Below, piece by piece: positions 11,294-23,589 of a stretch of DNA of 64,000 nt (positions are counted from its first letter, which is position 1; each line of letters opens with the position of its first letter). The DNA is from Chiridota heheva (lineage: Eukaryota; Echinodermata; Holothuroidea; Apodida; Chiridotidae): positions 1,274,501-1,338,500 of the forward strand of contig JAIGNY010000739.1 in assembly GCA_020152595.1 (NCBI GenBank), in the 5' to 3' direction. Both the position numbers and the translations under genes were made by a program. A model generated the notes under the pieces. The model saw only the letters and a program-made list of their open reading frames with translations, was not told where the DNA came from and did not search any database.

Positions 11294-14200
11294 GCTAACA
11301 GTACTGTGGTCATGCAAACTTTTAACAGCTGTATTATTAGATTGTGAGCCTCATAATACTCGCCAACAAGTCTTTGTTCCATCCTATTTCAAAAGGTCCT
11401 TGAAAAAGTATATAGATTTTCATTTGGCGTATTGAATAGTTATTTATGTTAATAACTGAAAGATATTTATCAAAGAGTGCTGATATATTTATTTATTTAT
11501 TTGCTTTAGTGTATTCATAACCAGCTGACTTGTTTTCAGTATAAGAAGGTTGCAGCTGTCGTTATTATATTTGTTACAACTTAGCTGAAAAGATGGAAGC
11601 TGTTATGACTATATATATGCACATTGTGCAAAACTATAGTCTAATATCAAACCTATTGTTCGTGTCAGTAATATTTAGACCAATTTTTTTGTACAATGTT
11701 AGGGATTCTTGCCCTATGAAAAGTGCTTCTTAAACTACAGATTCAGATTTATTGCATGTCTTGTATTTACATTAGGCACAATTTTTCATCACTCCTGCCA
11801 CCAAAGGGACAAGTAAACTTGAACCTTTCTACTTAGGTGTACCTTTAATTTTCATCATGAAAGTAACTTTTTTTCTTGTTTATGAATAAGAAAATAAATC
11901 AAAAATTTGTTGTCTTGAAAGGTTTGAAAATTATATTCATAAAACATTTGAGGAACTGGAGTAAAATTTATATTTGTGATTGAAAAGATTTGTTTTAATT
12001 GATTTTGATAAATTATTTTCAGGTTATGACTTCATAGGGGAATTCCCTATTTCGTAGATGTTACGTAAATTTTGACTTTTATCTTCTGAAAGGTGGATAA
12101 GTTTAACAGTAGGTGTTTAGTTTCTATTTATCTGATCTGCAGGTCTTACGTGTTGTGATGAAAATCAATCATTTTATTTTTCAGAGTGGTGGAAAATTTG
12201 TGTATTTTACAGTCAGTCTTTTAGGGAAAAAATGTATCAATACAGTTCAGGATCGTTAACTACAGTTCACCATACATCCCAGCCCCTGAACTCACAAGTC
12301 TGGCAATTTGGTGAACACATTTTTTCCAGGTGTTCAGCAGTGTGTTGTTTTTTAACAAATATCTTCTGATTTTGCTAGATAGTAATAAATTATCAGATAA
12401 ATCAGATAGTAATAAATTATCTTTTATATGAAATATTTGCTTATGTGATATGAGAAAAATTGTGGAAAATGCAGTTTTTTAATGATCATTGTTCTGCAGA
12501 AGAGCATTAACTTCAGCTCAAAACACTTTTCCTAAATGGGGGACTTACAAAGATTGAATGATTTGAAGTTAATGAACCCTATTCAAAGGAAAATACATTT
12601 TGCCTGCAGAAGAAAGACTTGCGTGTGTAAGATAATTCTGCATTTTTGCATTTCCCCTCCTCCCTCCTCCACCGACTGCCAAGGCACACAAATCTCATAT
12701 ACCTTCCTATAATGTATGTGAAATAATAATTATACTGAGGAAACACATTCCATGGATTATCCTGGCTACGTGACCTGACATTGGAGACTTAACAAGAAAG
12801 ATCTTTTATATTAATAGATAAATGATAGATACAACCAATACTGAATTGGTACTATTTTCTGTGCTCTTTACAGATTTTGACATACTGGTTTGACTCAACC
12901 AGACAGTTTTATGTTTCTTTGTGTTATATTTTCTCAATTTCAAAAAGCTGCAACTAGACAAATGTCGTATCATTTCAGGTGAAAGTATAGCATTATATAT
13001 ATATTTTTTGTATCCAGAAGTTTGCCGTCCAAAATTGTATATGCCTTTCAAACTGATTGCCTTGAAAGATATTGATGTCTATTTTATTTCTTAATTAGAG
13101 GGCAGTATGACTCTCATTGCAAGCATCTTTAACTTTTGATTGTATTATATAAGAGAATTGTTGTGCATGTAAAATTGTTTATGTAGTAAAGGGAAGAAAG
13201 ACTGCTTAAAATATTTCAAGTGGTTCTTTCTATTTCTCTCTTTAATGTCAGTTTTTAAGGATATTTCCCCGTGAAATTTCGTTATCCAACATATAATAGA
13301 GGACTATCAAAGAAACAAATCGGTGTAAAAATCATGTTGATATCTTATTCTGTTCAGGAGTTATCGCATTTCAAAGATTGCAGGAGTGTATTGAAAAGTG
13401 ACCTCACAGTGTGCACTGTGATGTCATAAAGGCAAATACAAGACATTTTTGTGTGTATTTTTTTAAAATTTAATTGTCAAATAAAAGAGCTTCCAGTAAT
13501 TAAGGAAGACCAAAATTGTTGGAAGCATTGTTTGTTTATTTATTCAGATGGGTATAACATACCCTTTATAAGTAACATGTTTTGACTTTCTGCTCATGAA
13601 CCCTTAGACAAGTAAAAGAAAAACATGTATTTTATTTTATAGCAATATACATAAGAATTGTCTTGGATCTCTGCTTGTATGACATCACATTTTTCATGGG
13701 AATATTTCTTTAATAATTAGGATGTTGTTGGATCCTGATGTGTTTAAATTCAAAAACTGAAAAAGTATTGTTAGTAAGCTCTTCTAAAAGAATTGCTGCA
13801 AGTGAATTAAGAAATAATGGATTTAAATTGAAAAAAAATTGAAATTAATCCATGCATCACAAATTTGCATAATTAAGCCAACAAATTTGAAATCTTAATT
13901 TCTTTATGTTTTGACAAGTTTAAATTTGAATTACAAATTTGCATATTATTAACAAATGAAAATTGTAAAATGCTCAATTATTGACTGATTTTGATGTGAA
14001 TGAATCTTGAATATTTTCATTCTTTATTAATGATTTTTAAGCAATTTTACAATTTGAAACTATTGTTTTATCCACCTGTCCATATGCCTGTAAACAGTTG
14101 TCATTTTCAGACACAGGGTATCGCCTTGTAATTTAATTTCCATCTCAATTAATGCCTTATATTGTATTTTATTGTACTATTTTTTTAAAGAATTTTTCAT

Positions 14201-14600
14201 AAAAGATTAGAAATCTTTTATTACCATTTAATGACCAAATTTTTATGTTAAAAAGACAGAAGAACTTCATTATAATGTAAATTTACAAATTGTCTAAATA
14301 TACGGGGTAACTCTTTTGAATGGATTGTAAAGATGGTTATTGGCTGCCATGCATAGTATTATAGACATTTTGATCATTTTTGCCAAGAAGAAAGAAAGCA
14401 ACATGATTTATTCTTGTTTGCCGAAGTAATTTGAGTTTTCGCTGTAAGAACAATGCAGGAGATTCTTTTATCACAAACAAGTTTATATATAATTTGAATG
14501 TATATATTTGTATTACTTTAACTGTAGATATCAGCCATTGTCACAACATTACAAGGAAGTTTATGTATGTCTAATGATATCCTAGGATTATACCTTATAA
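11294..14600. other. Intergenic AT-rich DNA
   Basis: No coding exon, RNA gene or clear repeat family was seen. A patch at about 13290-13440 weakly resembles the M1 MITE arm (AGAGGACTATCAAAGAAACA). Confidence 0.4.
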
Positions 14601-14604
14601 GGAT

Positions 14605-14893
14605 AGTTGGTGTGAGTATTGGAGCATGGGGATGGGGTGTGAGTATTGGGGCATGGGGATGGGGGTGTGAGTTTTAGGGCATGGGGATGGGGGTGTGAGT
14701 TTTAGGGCATGGGGATGGGGGTGTGAGTATTAGGGCATGGGAATAGGGGCATGAAGATTAGGGGTGAGGATGGGTGTGTGAGTATTGGCGCATGGGGATA
14801 GGGGCATGAAGATTAGGGGTGAGGATCGGGGCATAAGAATAGGGGCACAAGGATAGTGGTTTTATGATTAGAAGCATGAGGATGGGGGTGATT
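14605..14893. repeat. Degenerate G-rich minisatellite, unit about 26-28 bp
   Basis: About ten imperfect units of the type GTGAGTATTGGGGCATGGGG. The unit decays toward the right end. Confidence 0.85.
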
Positions 14894-15986
14894 AGTATTC
14901 ACAGTATTTTGGTTATTGATCATTAAAGGATGGCAGAATTGACAATGAAATGTTATGTTTTTTTATATTTATGCTGTGTTAGTTCAAAATTAATAGTGGT
15001 AACATTAATGTTAAATTATTCTCCTCCAATCCTCTCCTCCAATCTTCTCCTACGCTTACTGGACCAATCATTTCCAATATATTTACCTCTGATTTCTTAT
15101 AATAATGTGAACATGCCGACTTGAAACTTAAATCAGTCGCCAGGTTTGGTGTTGTTTTTGTCTTGAAAGTAATTACACAACAAAATACTCATGTACAGAA
15201 GATACAAATTTAAGCTTATTTTAGTCAAACTTCAGATTTTTCTTGCATAATGCATATTTAATTCCCAGAATTCTTTTACAGTTATATATATTGTTTGGAA
15301 ATGAGTACAATGTTGGATTTTATCTATTTATTTATGTAAATACACATTTATTACATTATTTTTTAACACATTTATGTATAAAATGTTCAGATTTATTATT
15401 TTACAAATCAGTTACATTCAGCTACCTAAGCAGTGTCATACTTTTTAAGTGCCAAAATATGTCTATGTTAAGGTGAAGGTCTGCTGTTTATATTAAAAAA
15501 AAAAAAAATGACTAAAGGGGTTTCAGATAGTATTCTAGTAAAAACACTTACTTTTTATTTTAAACATCCAATCAGTGGCATAGCCATGGGAAGAGGGGTT
15601 TCAAATCTCCCCCCCCTAACTTTTCACAGGATTTTTTCTTCAAAAATTTTGATAATTTTTGTTGTATATATTTGTTGCTTTTCAAAACCAAAATTGCCTC
15701 AAGAGGTTGGCTAAATTTAAATACTTTGTCACTTTTTGAATGCTGGCTACGAAACTGCATCCAACCATTGTATATTGCTAGCACAATGTTTTGTTGTAGT
15801 TTTCATGATTGTCAAAGGGAAAGGGGGAAGCAGCGTGTCCCATTCCTAGACCAAATTGGACTTCAGATTAAATGTTTTTAGGTGTATTCAGGGATATTGT
15901 TGTAGTTTTTTTTGGTGTCAGGAAATTTAATGACAAACAGCCAACACTGAACAGTTAATTACAAAATTTTCTCCATGCTCAAAGTG
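14894..15986. other. Intergenic DNA with a short transposon-like patch
   Basis: Mostly featureless AT-rich DNA. Around 15575-15620, AGTGGCATAGCCATGGGAAG followed by a C run is a phrase common at the ends of degraded invertebrate transposons, but no family can be named. Confidence 0.3.
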
Positions 15987-15989
15987 AGA

Positions 15990-16428
15990 TTTGACCCTTG
16001 TACCCTCTAGCTCTTTGACCCTTGTACCCTCTAGCTCTTTGACCCTTGTACCCTATAGCTCTTTGACCCTTGTACCCTCTAGCTCTTTGACCCTTGTACC
16101 CTCTAGCTCTTTGACCCTTGTACCCTATAGCTCTTTGACCCTTGTACCCTATAGCTCTTTGACCCTTGTACCCTATAGCTCTTTGACCCTTGTACCCTAT
16201 AGCTCTTTGACCCTTGTACCCTATAGCTCTTTGACCCTTGTACCCTATAGCTCTTTGACCCTTGTACCCTATAGCTCTTTGACCCTTGTACCCTATAGCT
16301 CTTTGACCCTTGTACCCTATAGCTCTTTGACCCTTGTACCCTATAGCTCTTTTACCCTTGTACCCCTATAGCTCTTTGACCCTTGCACCCTATAGCTCTT
16401 TGACCCTTGTACCCCTATAGCTCTTTTC
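15990..16428. repeat. 24-bp minisatellite, about 18 copies
   Basis: The unit is TTGACCCTTGTACCCTATAG plus CTCT. It is very uniform in the middle (ATAG variant), with CTAG variants at the left end. As 24 is a multiple of 3, one + frame reads LVPYSSLT over and over for 126 residues (15991-16371); this follows from the period and is not a gene. Confidence 0.96.
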
Positions 16429-16538
16429 TTCTCTGTATATTTCTATTCCGATATACCATATTCGACTTAATATTCTTTTCTTTTTTATAGAAACAGAATT
16501 GCACAACTTTTTAGACCCAAAGTTTCTTCCTAATAAGT

Positions 16539-16918
16539 GCCCATATTTTGGGCCATGTTAAGTGTTAAGAAGTCATGCCCATATTTTGGGCCATGTTAAG
16601 TGGTTAAGAAGTCGTGCCCATATTTTGGGCCATGTTAAGTGGTTAAGAAGTCATGCCCATATTCTGGGCCATGTTAAGTGGTTAAGAAGTCATGCCCATA
16701 TTCTGGGCCATGTTAAGTTCAGTGTGCCCATATTTTGGGCCATGTTAAGTGGTTAAGAAGTCGTGCCCATATTTTGGGCCATGTTAAGTGGTTAAGAAGT
16801 CGTGCCCATATTTTGGGCCATGTTAAGTGCTTAAGAAGTCGTGCCCATATTTTGGGCCATGTTAAGTGGTTAAGAAGTGCCCATATTCTGGGCCATGTTA
16901 AGTGGTTAAGAAGTCATG
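16539..16918. repeat. 39-bp minisatellite at a SINE/MITE junction, about 10 copies
   Basis: The unit combines GCCCATATTTTGGGCCATG, which is M2 sequence also found singly at 61500, with TTAAGTGGTTAAGAAGTC, which is the tRNA-like SINE head. One unit near 16720-16735 is rearranged. Confidence 0.93.
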
Positions 16919-17165
16919 CTCATATTCGAGAGGTACTGAGTTTGATTCCTGTCGTGAGCGCTGCATTGTTTCCTTGAGCAAGACACTCTACTTGCTTCAG
17001 TCCACTCAGCTGTAAAATGAGTACCAGCACTGCTGGGGAGTTAATTTGTGATGGACTGGGGTCCCGCCCAGGGGAAGTCATGTACTCTCATTTGCTTGTG
17101 CCATGGAAACCGGGGATAAGCGCCGGCTCAATGAGCCTAATGGCTCGGATGGAGTTAGCTTTTTC
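16888..17165 (+). mobile_element. tRNA-derived SINE (family A), + orientation
   Basis: The head AGTGGTTAAGAAGTCATGC is followed by a B-box-like GTTTGATTCC, then a body with TTCCTTGAGCAAGACACT and CCACTCAGCTGTAAAATGAG, continuing to about 17165. The body aligns along its whole length with the reverse complement of 735-930, so both belong to one family. No coding capacity. Confidence 0.75.
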
Positions 17166-17299
17166 TCTGGGCCTGTATAGTGTGCTATTCCAACCGCATT
17201 GTGCGAACTGGTTCTATATCACCAAATAATGAAACAAAAACATCTTTTTAAGTCTTCAAATTAATCAATTAAATTATGTTTGCAGTCAAAAATGTTGGG

Positions 17300-17385
17300 T
17301 GGGCACTTATTAAAGCAGGGGCACTTATTAGAACAGGCGCGCTTATTAGAGCAGGGGTGCTTATTAGAGCAGGGGCGCTTAATAC
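17300..17385. repeat. Short 22-bp tandem repeat, 4-5 copies, in the right arm of MITE M2
   Basis: Units of the type GCTTATTAGAGCAGGGG. The related element at 61680-61712 has this unit once, so the amplification is local to this copy. Confidence 0.8.
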
Positions 17386-17821
17386 GTAGAATAAGTCACT
17401 TAAAGTACTAATAAGAATAAGGATAACAAAAAGCAAGACCCTTACTAGAATTTTGAGATTCCGTCCAATACAATTCTTTCTTGTATAGCAATTTTAAATC
17501 TACATATCCTGTAATGTTCTCATTTTCTGAAATGTTAGTAGAATGATCATCCAGTTAAGATAAGATCTCTGTAAAACCCCTAATGTATTCATTTTAAAGG
17601 CTAAGAAATTATGAGGTTGGGAGCTATGACAATATCTTAATTTGGCATTGATTTTTGTTTGAAAGTGTATATTTGTGGTAAATATGGAAAATGTTATCTG
17701 CAATATTTGTTCTGCAGTAAAAAATTTAATCTCCTTTTTGATTGTACAAATTGGCTGCATCATAACAATGAAATATGTTATCAAAAGAATTGTTATGTGG
17801 CCATTGCTATCCTGGGATTCA

Positions 17822-18003
17822 GGGATGTATGGAACATCTAGGGGTGTATGGAACATCCAGGGGTGTATGAAACATCCAGGGGTGTATGGAACATCCAGGG
17901 GTGTATGGAACATCCAGGGGTGTATGGAACATCCAGGGGTGTATGGAACATCCAGGGGTGTATGGAACATCCAGGGGTGTATGGAACATCCAGGGGTGTA
18001 GGA
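17822..18003. repeat. 20-bp minisatellite, 9 copies
   Basis: The unit is GGGGTGTATGGAACATCCAG, almost uniform. Confidence 0.95.
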
Positions 18004-19253
18004 ACCTTCAAAACTTTAGTACCCAATATTCAAGACAGCGGTAGGTGGGGGAAAAAATACACAAATGGAGGGGTTTTTTGGTGGTAGTTTATTACATATT
18101 TATCTGTTTTTAAATGTTTGAACGTAAAGTACTGTGCTTTTAAAAAATGTGGTGGTTGGGGGAGGAGGAAATTGGGCTTCCTGGATATGGGGACCATTGG
18201 TTGAACTGGTGATATTCTGATTTTGGAAGGAATTTGACAGAAATATTATCTTTTTTGAGACCAAATATTTTGTATCTTTTACGGGGGAAAATAGCCTGGT
18301 GTTTATTTAGAATTATTTATAATTGATTTGATGTGGGTTTATAGAATTATCTGCAATGCAGAAGCACTGGACCTAATAGAGCAGGAAAAGTTTGTTGTTT
18401 CTAAGATGAAGTATCAAGTTTGGAAAGTTTAAGCAAAAAAGCAATGCAAATAATAATTTGATATAAAAGAATGCTTAAAGCAACAGATTTTGGGTAAAAG
18501 AGGAACTTAATTGTATGTTAGTGAAATATGGAAATAAGTAGTTGTCAATTTTGTGTTTTCTATTCCAAATTTATACCTTTTGTAAATAAATTGAACAATT
18601 GTTAACCTTAAGGGTTTGTTACAACTTTTCTCCACATAGCCTTCTTGTAATTGTGGTTCTTTTGTAGTCATCGAAAAAAAAAAAAAATTCTGCAGATTTC
18701 AGAAAAAATAGGTTCACATGTTAGTATGGCTGTCCTTGATTTGGACACATTTAAGTTAAGAAAGAGGTGGGTAAATCTATTGCTGAAGTTGACAATGTGA
18801 GGCTTTTAAGAAAAGTTTTGTCGACCATTCTCTTAAGTTTATTTGTGAAAACTGGTATTTAGGCAATGCATTAAATCTTCCAATTATTTATACCTTGACA
18901 AGTTAAAGGTCCACTGTTTAGTTATTTATTACTAAGAGTATAGTGAAGTGAAATAGTCTTGAACTGAGGCAATAAAACTTGGTGGTATTGAGCCTGATGC
19001 CAACATAGTATTTCACGATCATAACTTCCCAGAGGAATTATACTAATAAGGAGTACCAAGATGCTAGTGGTCATTGAGTACTCATCATATAGCTTATGAA
19101 ATATGTGTAAAATTGATCGACCTGAAGGCCGCCTATTATAGGCCATTGATAAAAGTTGACCATCTTTTTTCTCTCATGAATATTCAATAATGGCTGCTCA
19201 AGTTTGGAGGATATGCAAATTGTATAATGTTTGAAAGGACATAGCTTGAGACC
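18004..19253. other. Intergenic AT-rich DNA
   Basis: I see no gene, RNA gene or repeat family in this stretch. Confidence 0.4.
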
Positions 19254-19835
19254 TTAAAGGATTAGTTCAGGGGTCAAGCAAGTCTATCTTATATAAGAAA
19301 GGGCTTCAAAGGGAACAAAATGGTAAAGAAATCATTCAAAATTCTTATTCCGTTAAGCAGATATCCAAGCTTAAAAGTTTGGTATTATTTGTGTAGAAGC
19401 GACTGAAATCAGACTAGTTGTGATGTCATAGCCTCTGATTGCTCAGTCTTTATGTATTCTATCATATTTTGTCCTGCAATTTTGTGGTTTAAAAACCATA
19501 GGCAATGTAAAAAAAAGTAGTAAAGTTGAATCTAGGAAGGGTACTTATAATATACCACCTGAAGAAAGTTTGAGGAAAAATAATTTAAATAGTAAAGAAT
19601 TAAAATAAACTTTTTATAAAATACATTAACAATTGTTAAGAATGTGAGGATGGAGACATTAACTTTCCATAGTAGATTTGCTACACCAGTCATTTCTACA
19701 CAGATAAGAAAGAACTTAAAACTTAAATATCTCCTTAACGGAATAAGATTTCGCAATGCTTTCTTTACCATTTTGTTTCTTTTGAAGTCCTCTTTCATAT
19801 AAGATAAACATGCTTGACCACTTAACTTATCCTTA
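19254..19835. mobile_element. MITE family M1, best single copy, flanked by TTAA
   Basis: The left end reads TTAA then AGGATTAGTTCAG and the right end ACTTATCC then TTAA, so a TTAA duplication is likely. Arms of about 140 bp include GGGCTTCAAAGGGAACAAAA on the left and its counterpart TTTGTTTCTTTTGAAGTCC on the right. There is no transposase. TTAA targets suggest, but do not prove, piggyBac-type mobilisation. Confidence 0.8.
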
Positions 19836-20634
19836 ATGTAATTCTTGAAATGTTTCTCCCAAATTCAGTCAATTAAAAAAAAAAATCAAGTTTGTCAGAA
19901 TTAGTACCTCTCCTTGAATGTAGCATAGGATTAAAATACATTTTATTCACATGACAAAATTCAAAGGTCACAATCACAATTTGCATAAAAATGTGCATAT
20001 TAAGAGCTCAAATGCACAAAGGTAAGATGGCCTACAGTATTTGAATCATTTTGGGGGGTAAGTTTTTGCTACATATTGTTTTTGGTGAGCATGCGAATGC
20101 ATGCGAATGCATGCAAAGCATAATGCGAACATATGTAATGGCGATTTTGTCCATCTGGCCAGCCATCCACAGTTTTGCCTAAGATTTCCTCAGAAATGTT
20201 AGTTTTTTCAGAATTCCTCAGAAAATGTTGAAGTTTGTTCAGAGTTCCTCAGAAAAAGTTATTGTTTCTTCAGATATTTATTCGAAGGCTGGCATTTCCT
20301 TACTAAATGTTAAAGTTTTCAGAGACTCTTAAGACAGGTTGAAGAATAGTTTCCTTAAAAAGTCTAAAAAAAATTGATATTTCCTTCGAAGATAACTGTA
20401 AGATGATATAATTTCCCAAAATTCTTTGGAAATCATCAGTGTCTCTAATAACACTGGAGATTTAAAACCATTAAACTTCTTCAAAATATTTGTGCACTAA
20501 CGGCTGTATCAGGCATTATTATGAAACTCCACCTTTATTATTATGTTTTTTTACATCAAGTTGCTACAGTGTATGAATTGACAAGACTTTTTTTTACTTA
20601 GTATGATCAGTCAGGAGTGTGACAGGATGTGCCT

Positions 20635-21027
20635 GCATATGGACATAGGGAGGGATGCCTTATGGGACATGGATGGAATGCCAGATTGGATGAGATGTCA
20701 TGTGGGGACATGGGGTGGGATGTCATTTGGAACATGGGATAGGATCCATGTGGGACATAAGGTGGGATGCCTTGTGGGTCATAGGATGGGATGCCATGTG
20801 GGACATGGTGGAATGCCATGTGGGACATATGGTGGAATGCCATGTGGGACATAGGGTGGAATGCCATGTGGAACATAGGCGGAAATGCCATATAGGAGAT
20901 ATGGTGGAATGCCATGTGGGACATATGGTGGAATGCCATGTGGGACAAAGGATGGGTTGGGATATCATGTGGGACATGGGGTGGGATGTCATGTGGGACA
21001 TGGGATGCCATGTGGGACTTAGTGTGA
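20635..21027. repeat. 24-25-bp minisatellite, about 16 degenerate copies
   Basis: Units of the type GGTGGAATGCCATGTGGGAC. Peptides predicted on both strands (CHVGHMVE, SHMAFHH) are repeat artefacts. Confidence 0.93.
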
Positions 21028-21589
21028 GATGACATTTTTATAATTGGCTGGGCCATATGATTTGAGTGTCAATTTGCATGGGCATGCGAACCATGACGGT
21101 ATTCACTGTTCTAGTTTTAGATTTCAATGCAAGGTAAATTTTGGCAGTAAACCAAGGGACTTTTAGAGTTAATAGATACAGTAACTGAGTAGTCTTTGTT
21201 GCAGAGAATGGAGTAGTCTTTGTTGCAGAGAATGGTCAAACAAGAAAATGGAATATATATTGCAATTATTACAACCCTTTTTGAACACCCATGCTTGTGA
21301 TAATCTTAGCAAGCACTTAGTTTTATCAGTTGATATTGCCATAGTGTTATATTCAAGTGGAATATTTATAGTCATTGTTTATAAATTTACATTTTTGGTG
21401 TGTGTGGGCATTATTTGATTCCAAATTCGAAAAGGAATCATATTTTGAAATTTGAAGTTCATTATTTGAATAAAGAGCCACACAAAACGTTAGGTGTTTG
21501 ATTCAAGGTCATCTTCTTTTTCTTTAGGTTGCATTGGGTACAACAACCAAAAAGCCAAAATGTTTAGTGTTTCCTTCCCTCTGTCCCAC

Positions 21590-21660
21590 CTCTCCCCTTC
21601 TTGGCACATTTGATTCTGACTGTCGTGGTGCCGTTAAACATCAACAAACCAAACCGTTTA
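21590..21660 (+). mobile_element. Retroelement 3' tail fragment
   Basis: TGGTGCCGTTAAACATCAAC followed by AAACC repeats the 3'-end motif of the LINE copies at 59190, 59965, 40310 and 34380. Only the tail remains. Confidence 0.45.
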
Positions 21661-21956
21661 GTGTTTCCGATGCATTCTTTCATTGTTGGTTGATTTTCAA
21701 ATGTTATTTGTATATCATCAAAAACATGCTAAATAACATATATTCATAAACCATCAAATAGAACCAGCTGACAACATTACAAGTATGATGCCCACAGTTG
21801 GGCAACTAAGAGTTCTGGGGGCCCATGGGGAGTATAAAACTTGGGGCTCCATAGCAAACATATGGCAGGGTCCTCCCATATCAGGGCCCCTGGGGCTTAT
21901 CCACCCTATTGTTGCATCACACAAGTTTTTCAAGCATCTCTTTCGTTAATTAAAGA

Positions 21957-22075
21957 ATAATGTTCTGGCATGTTTATATTCTCCTATAATGCCCTGGTCA
22001 AAGGACTTTGGCCCAAGTGGAGGGCAAAGTTATCTGACCATAGGAGAATATAAGCATGATGCCAGAACATTACTC
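21957..22075. repeat. Imperfect palindrome with arms of about 33 bp
   Basis: The left arm AATGTTCTGGCATGTTTATA then TTCTCCTAT matches the reverse complement of the right arm around 22037-22073 apart from a few inserted bases. The spacer is about 50 bp. It may be a small MITE. Confidence 0.75.
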
Positions 22076-22950
22076 CTCAAAAAACGAAATTTCAATATCT
22101 ATTTGTTATTTAAAAGCACCTTTATTTTCAAAACTTTCGAAAAACAAAGCTATTTTTAAAATAAGAAATTTTAGGTATTTTCAGATTTTTTTCCCATTTT
22201 CAAGAATTATTTCTTACTTTTAGGGAATTAATTTTCACTTTTGGGAATTTTACCAAAACTTTTTTTAAAGCTACACATATTTCTAGTAAATTTTACAAAA
22301 ATGTGTGTAATTTTCCAATACTTTTATTACAAGTTCCTTCATTTTTAGTTGATGATTTTACCTCCCAACCGGGAAGGTGAAATCAGCCCATCCCCGCTCT
22401 TCCGATAATTTCCATTTGCCCCCTCTGTCACCGTAAGCTGAATACGCCACTGGTACTAGTATGATGGTCTGCCACATGCAGCCAGTATATTTCTTGCATT
22501 TTTTAACTTTAAAAAATAGCGATGACTTTTGAAATGAGAGGAAAAATCAAGGATAATCAGTCCAAAATGTAATGTCTTTGTTTCAGCTGACAAGAAAGTG
22601 AGCTACGCTGATGCAAATGAGAACCCACAGAATGCATACATTAGAATACTGTGACATCCTTAGTTTGATACAGCAAATAATAAAGCGGAGACTGATAAAG
22701 TATTTCCCCACGGAGACACGAAAACAAATTGCAGATAGTAAAATTTGCTGAACTGCACCGGTAGGTTAGCATGTAGTATGTTTGTTGTGACTGGACTGTG
22801 TGAAGACGCGTGAAACGCACAGACGCCGCTGGCCTGCAAAATTGAGTTGAGTTGGAGTCACGTGATATATCCCGTAAAGAGTTGTTCGCGTCTAAAGGAA
22901 CACTCCCGTGGTTATATATAAGATAATGCATGTTATATGATAGAGGACAA

Positions 22951-23220
22951 TTAAAGGAAAGGTATTGTCTCATAAATAAATTCACACTGAATGCCGCCAT
23001 GCTGGCAACGTTACTTCCGGATTTTAATTTTCCTTATTGATTGTGAGAAATCTGTGATGTTGTCGACAACACATTTAAAGCCTTATGTTTGGTCCGCCAA
23101 ATGTGTGATCGATAACATATTTCTCGCAATCAATAAGGAAAATCAAAAACCGGAAATGACTTTCCCAGCATGGCGGCGTTTACTTATGAATCTATTTATA
23201 CGACGATACCTTTCCTTTGA
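22951..23220. mobile_element. Almost continuous palindromic element (fold-back MITE), 270 bp
   Basis: The left half starts TAAAGGAAAGGTATTGTC and the right half ends GACGATACCTTTCCTTTGA. The arms pair along nearly all their length, through GCCGCCATGCTGG, CTTCCGG and TTTTCCTTATTGATTG, meeting near 23088 with almost no loop. Non-coding. Confidence 0.85.
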
Positions 23221-23589
23221 AGAAACAAATTGGAAAAAAAATATCAAGCATTCCGACTTATTCCGTTATTTATACAAGGAGTTCCTCCGATTGAAAACAC
23301 AGAGAGGTTTGTATGTGGGTTGGTATAGATCGTTCGAAGCGCAAAAATCAATTCAGTTTAAAAAATGCCAAATCAAACTAAAAACAAAAGCCGAACTGTA
23401 GCCTAATAAAGTCAAGAAATTTCAAATTTTGAGACGGGTGGATCCAGGGGATTACCTAGTGGGGTTGAAATGTACTGAAGAGCAAAGAAATGTTATTGCG
23501 TAACTTCTGCAGCAAAATATTACATCTGATACGTCTGGACGTTTTCCGTCTAACTTCAAAGCCTTTTGACTGTTTGAGAAAAGGTCAGA

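Larger units (their letters stand above)
16452..17390. mobile_element. MITE family M2 carrying an inserted SINE
   Basis: The left end ATACCATATTCGACTTAAT and the right end near 17365-17385 are imperfect inverted repeats. The flanks also align with the smaller copy at 61412-61730: both contain CCTAATAAG-GCCCAT then GGGCC, both have AACTGGTTCTATA, and both have AATGTTGGGTGGG before the right end. The extra DNA here is a SINE and its minisatellite. Confidence 0.7.

Noticed and set aside
15991-16371. 126-codon ORF of LVPYSSLT repeats
   Set aside because: The 24-bp unit is a multiple of three, so an open frame is automatic. No start context, splice signal or composition of a real gene.
17500-18087. 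ORFs reading PGCSIHPWMFHTPLDVPYT or GVYGTSRGVWNIQ
   Set aside because: Readings of the 20-bp minisatellite.
20603-21056. Met/His-rich ORFs on both strands
   Set aside because: Readings of the degenerate 24-25-bp repeat.
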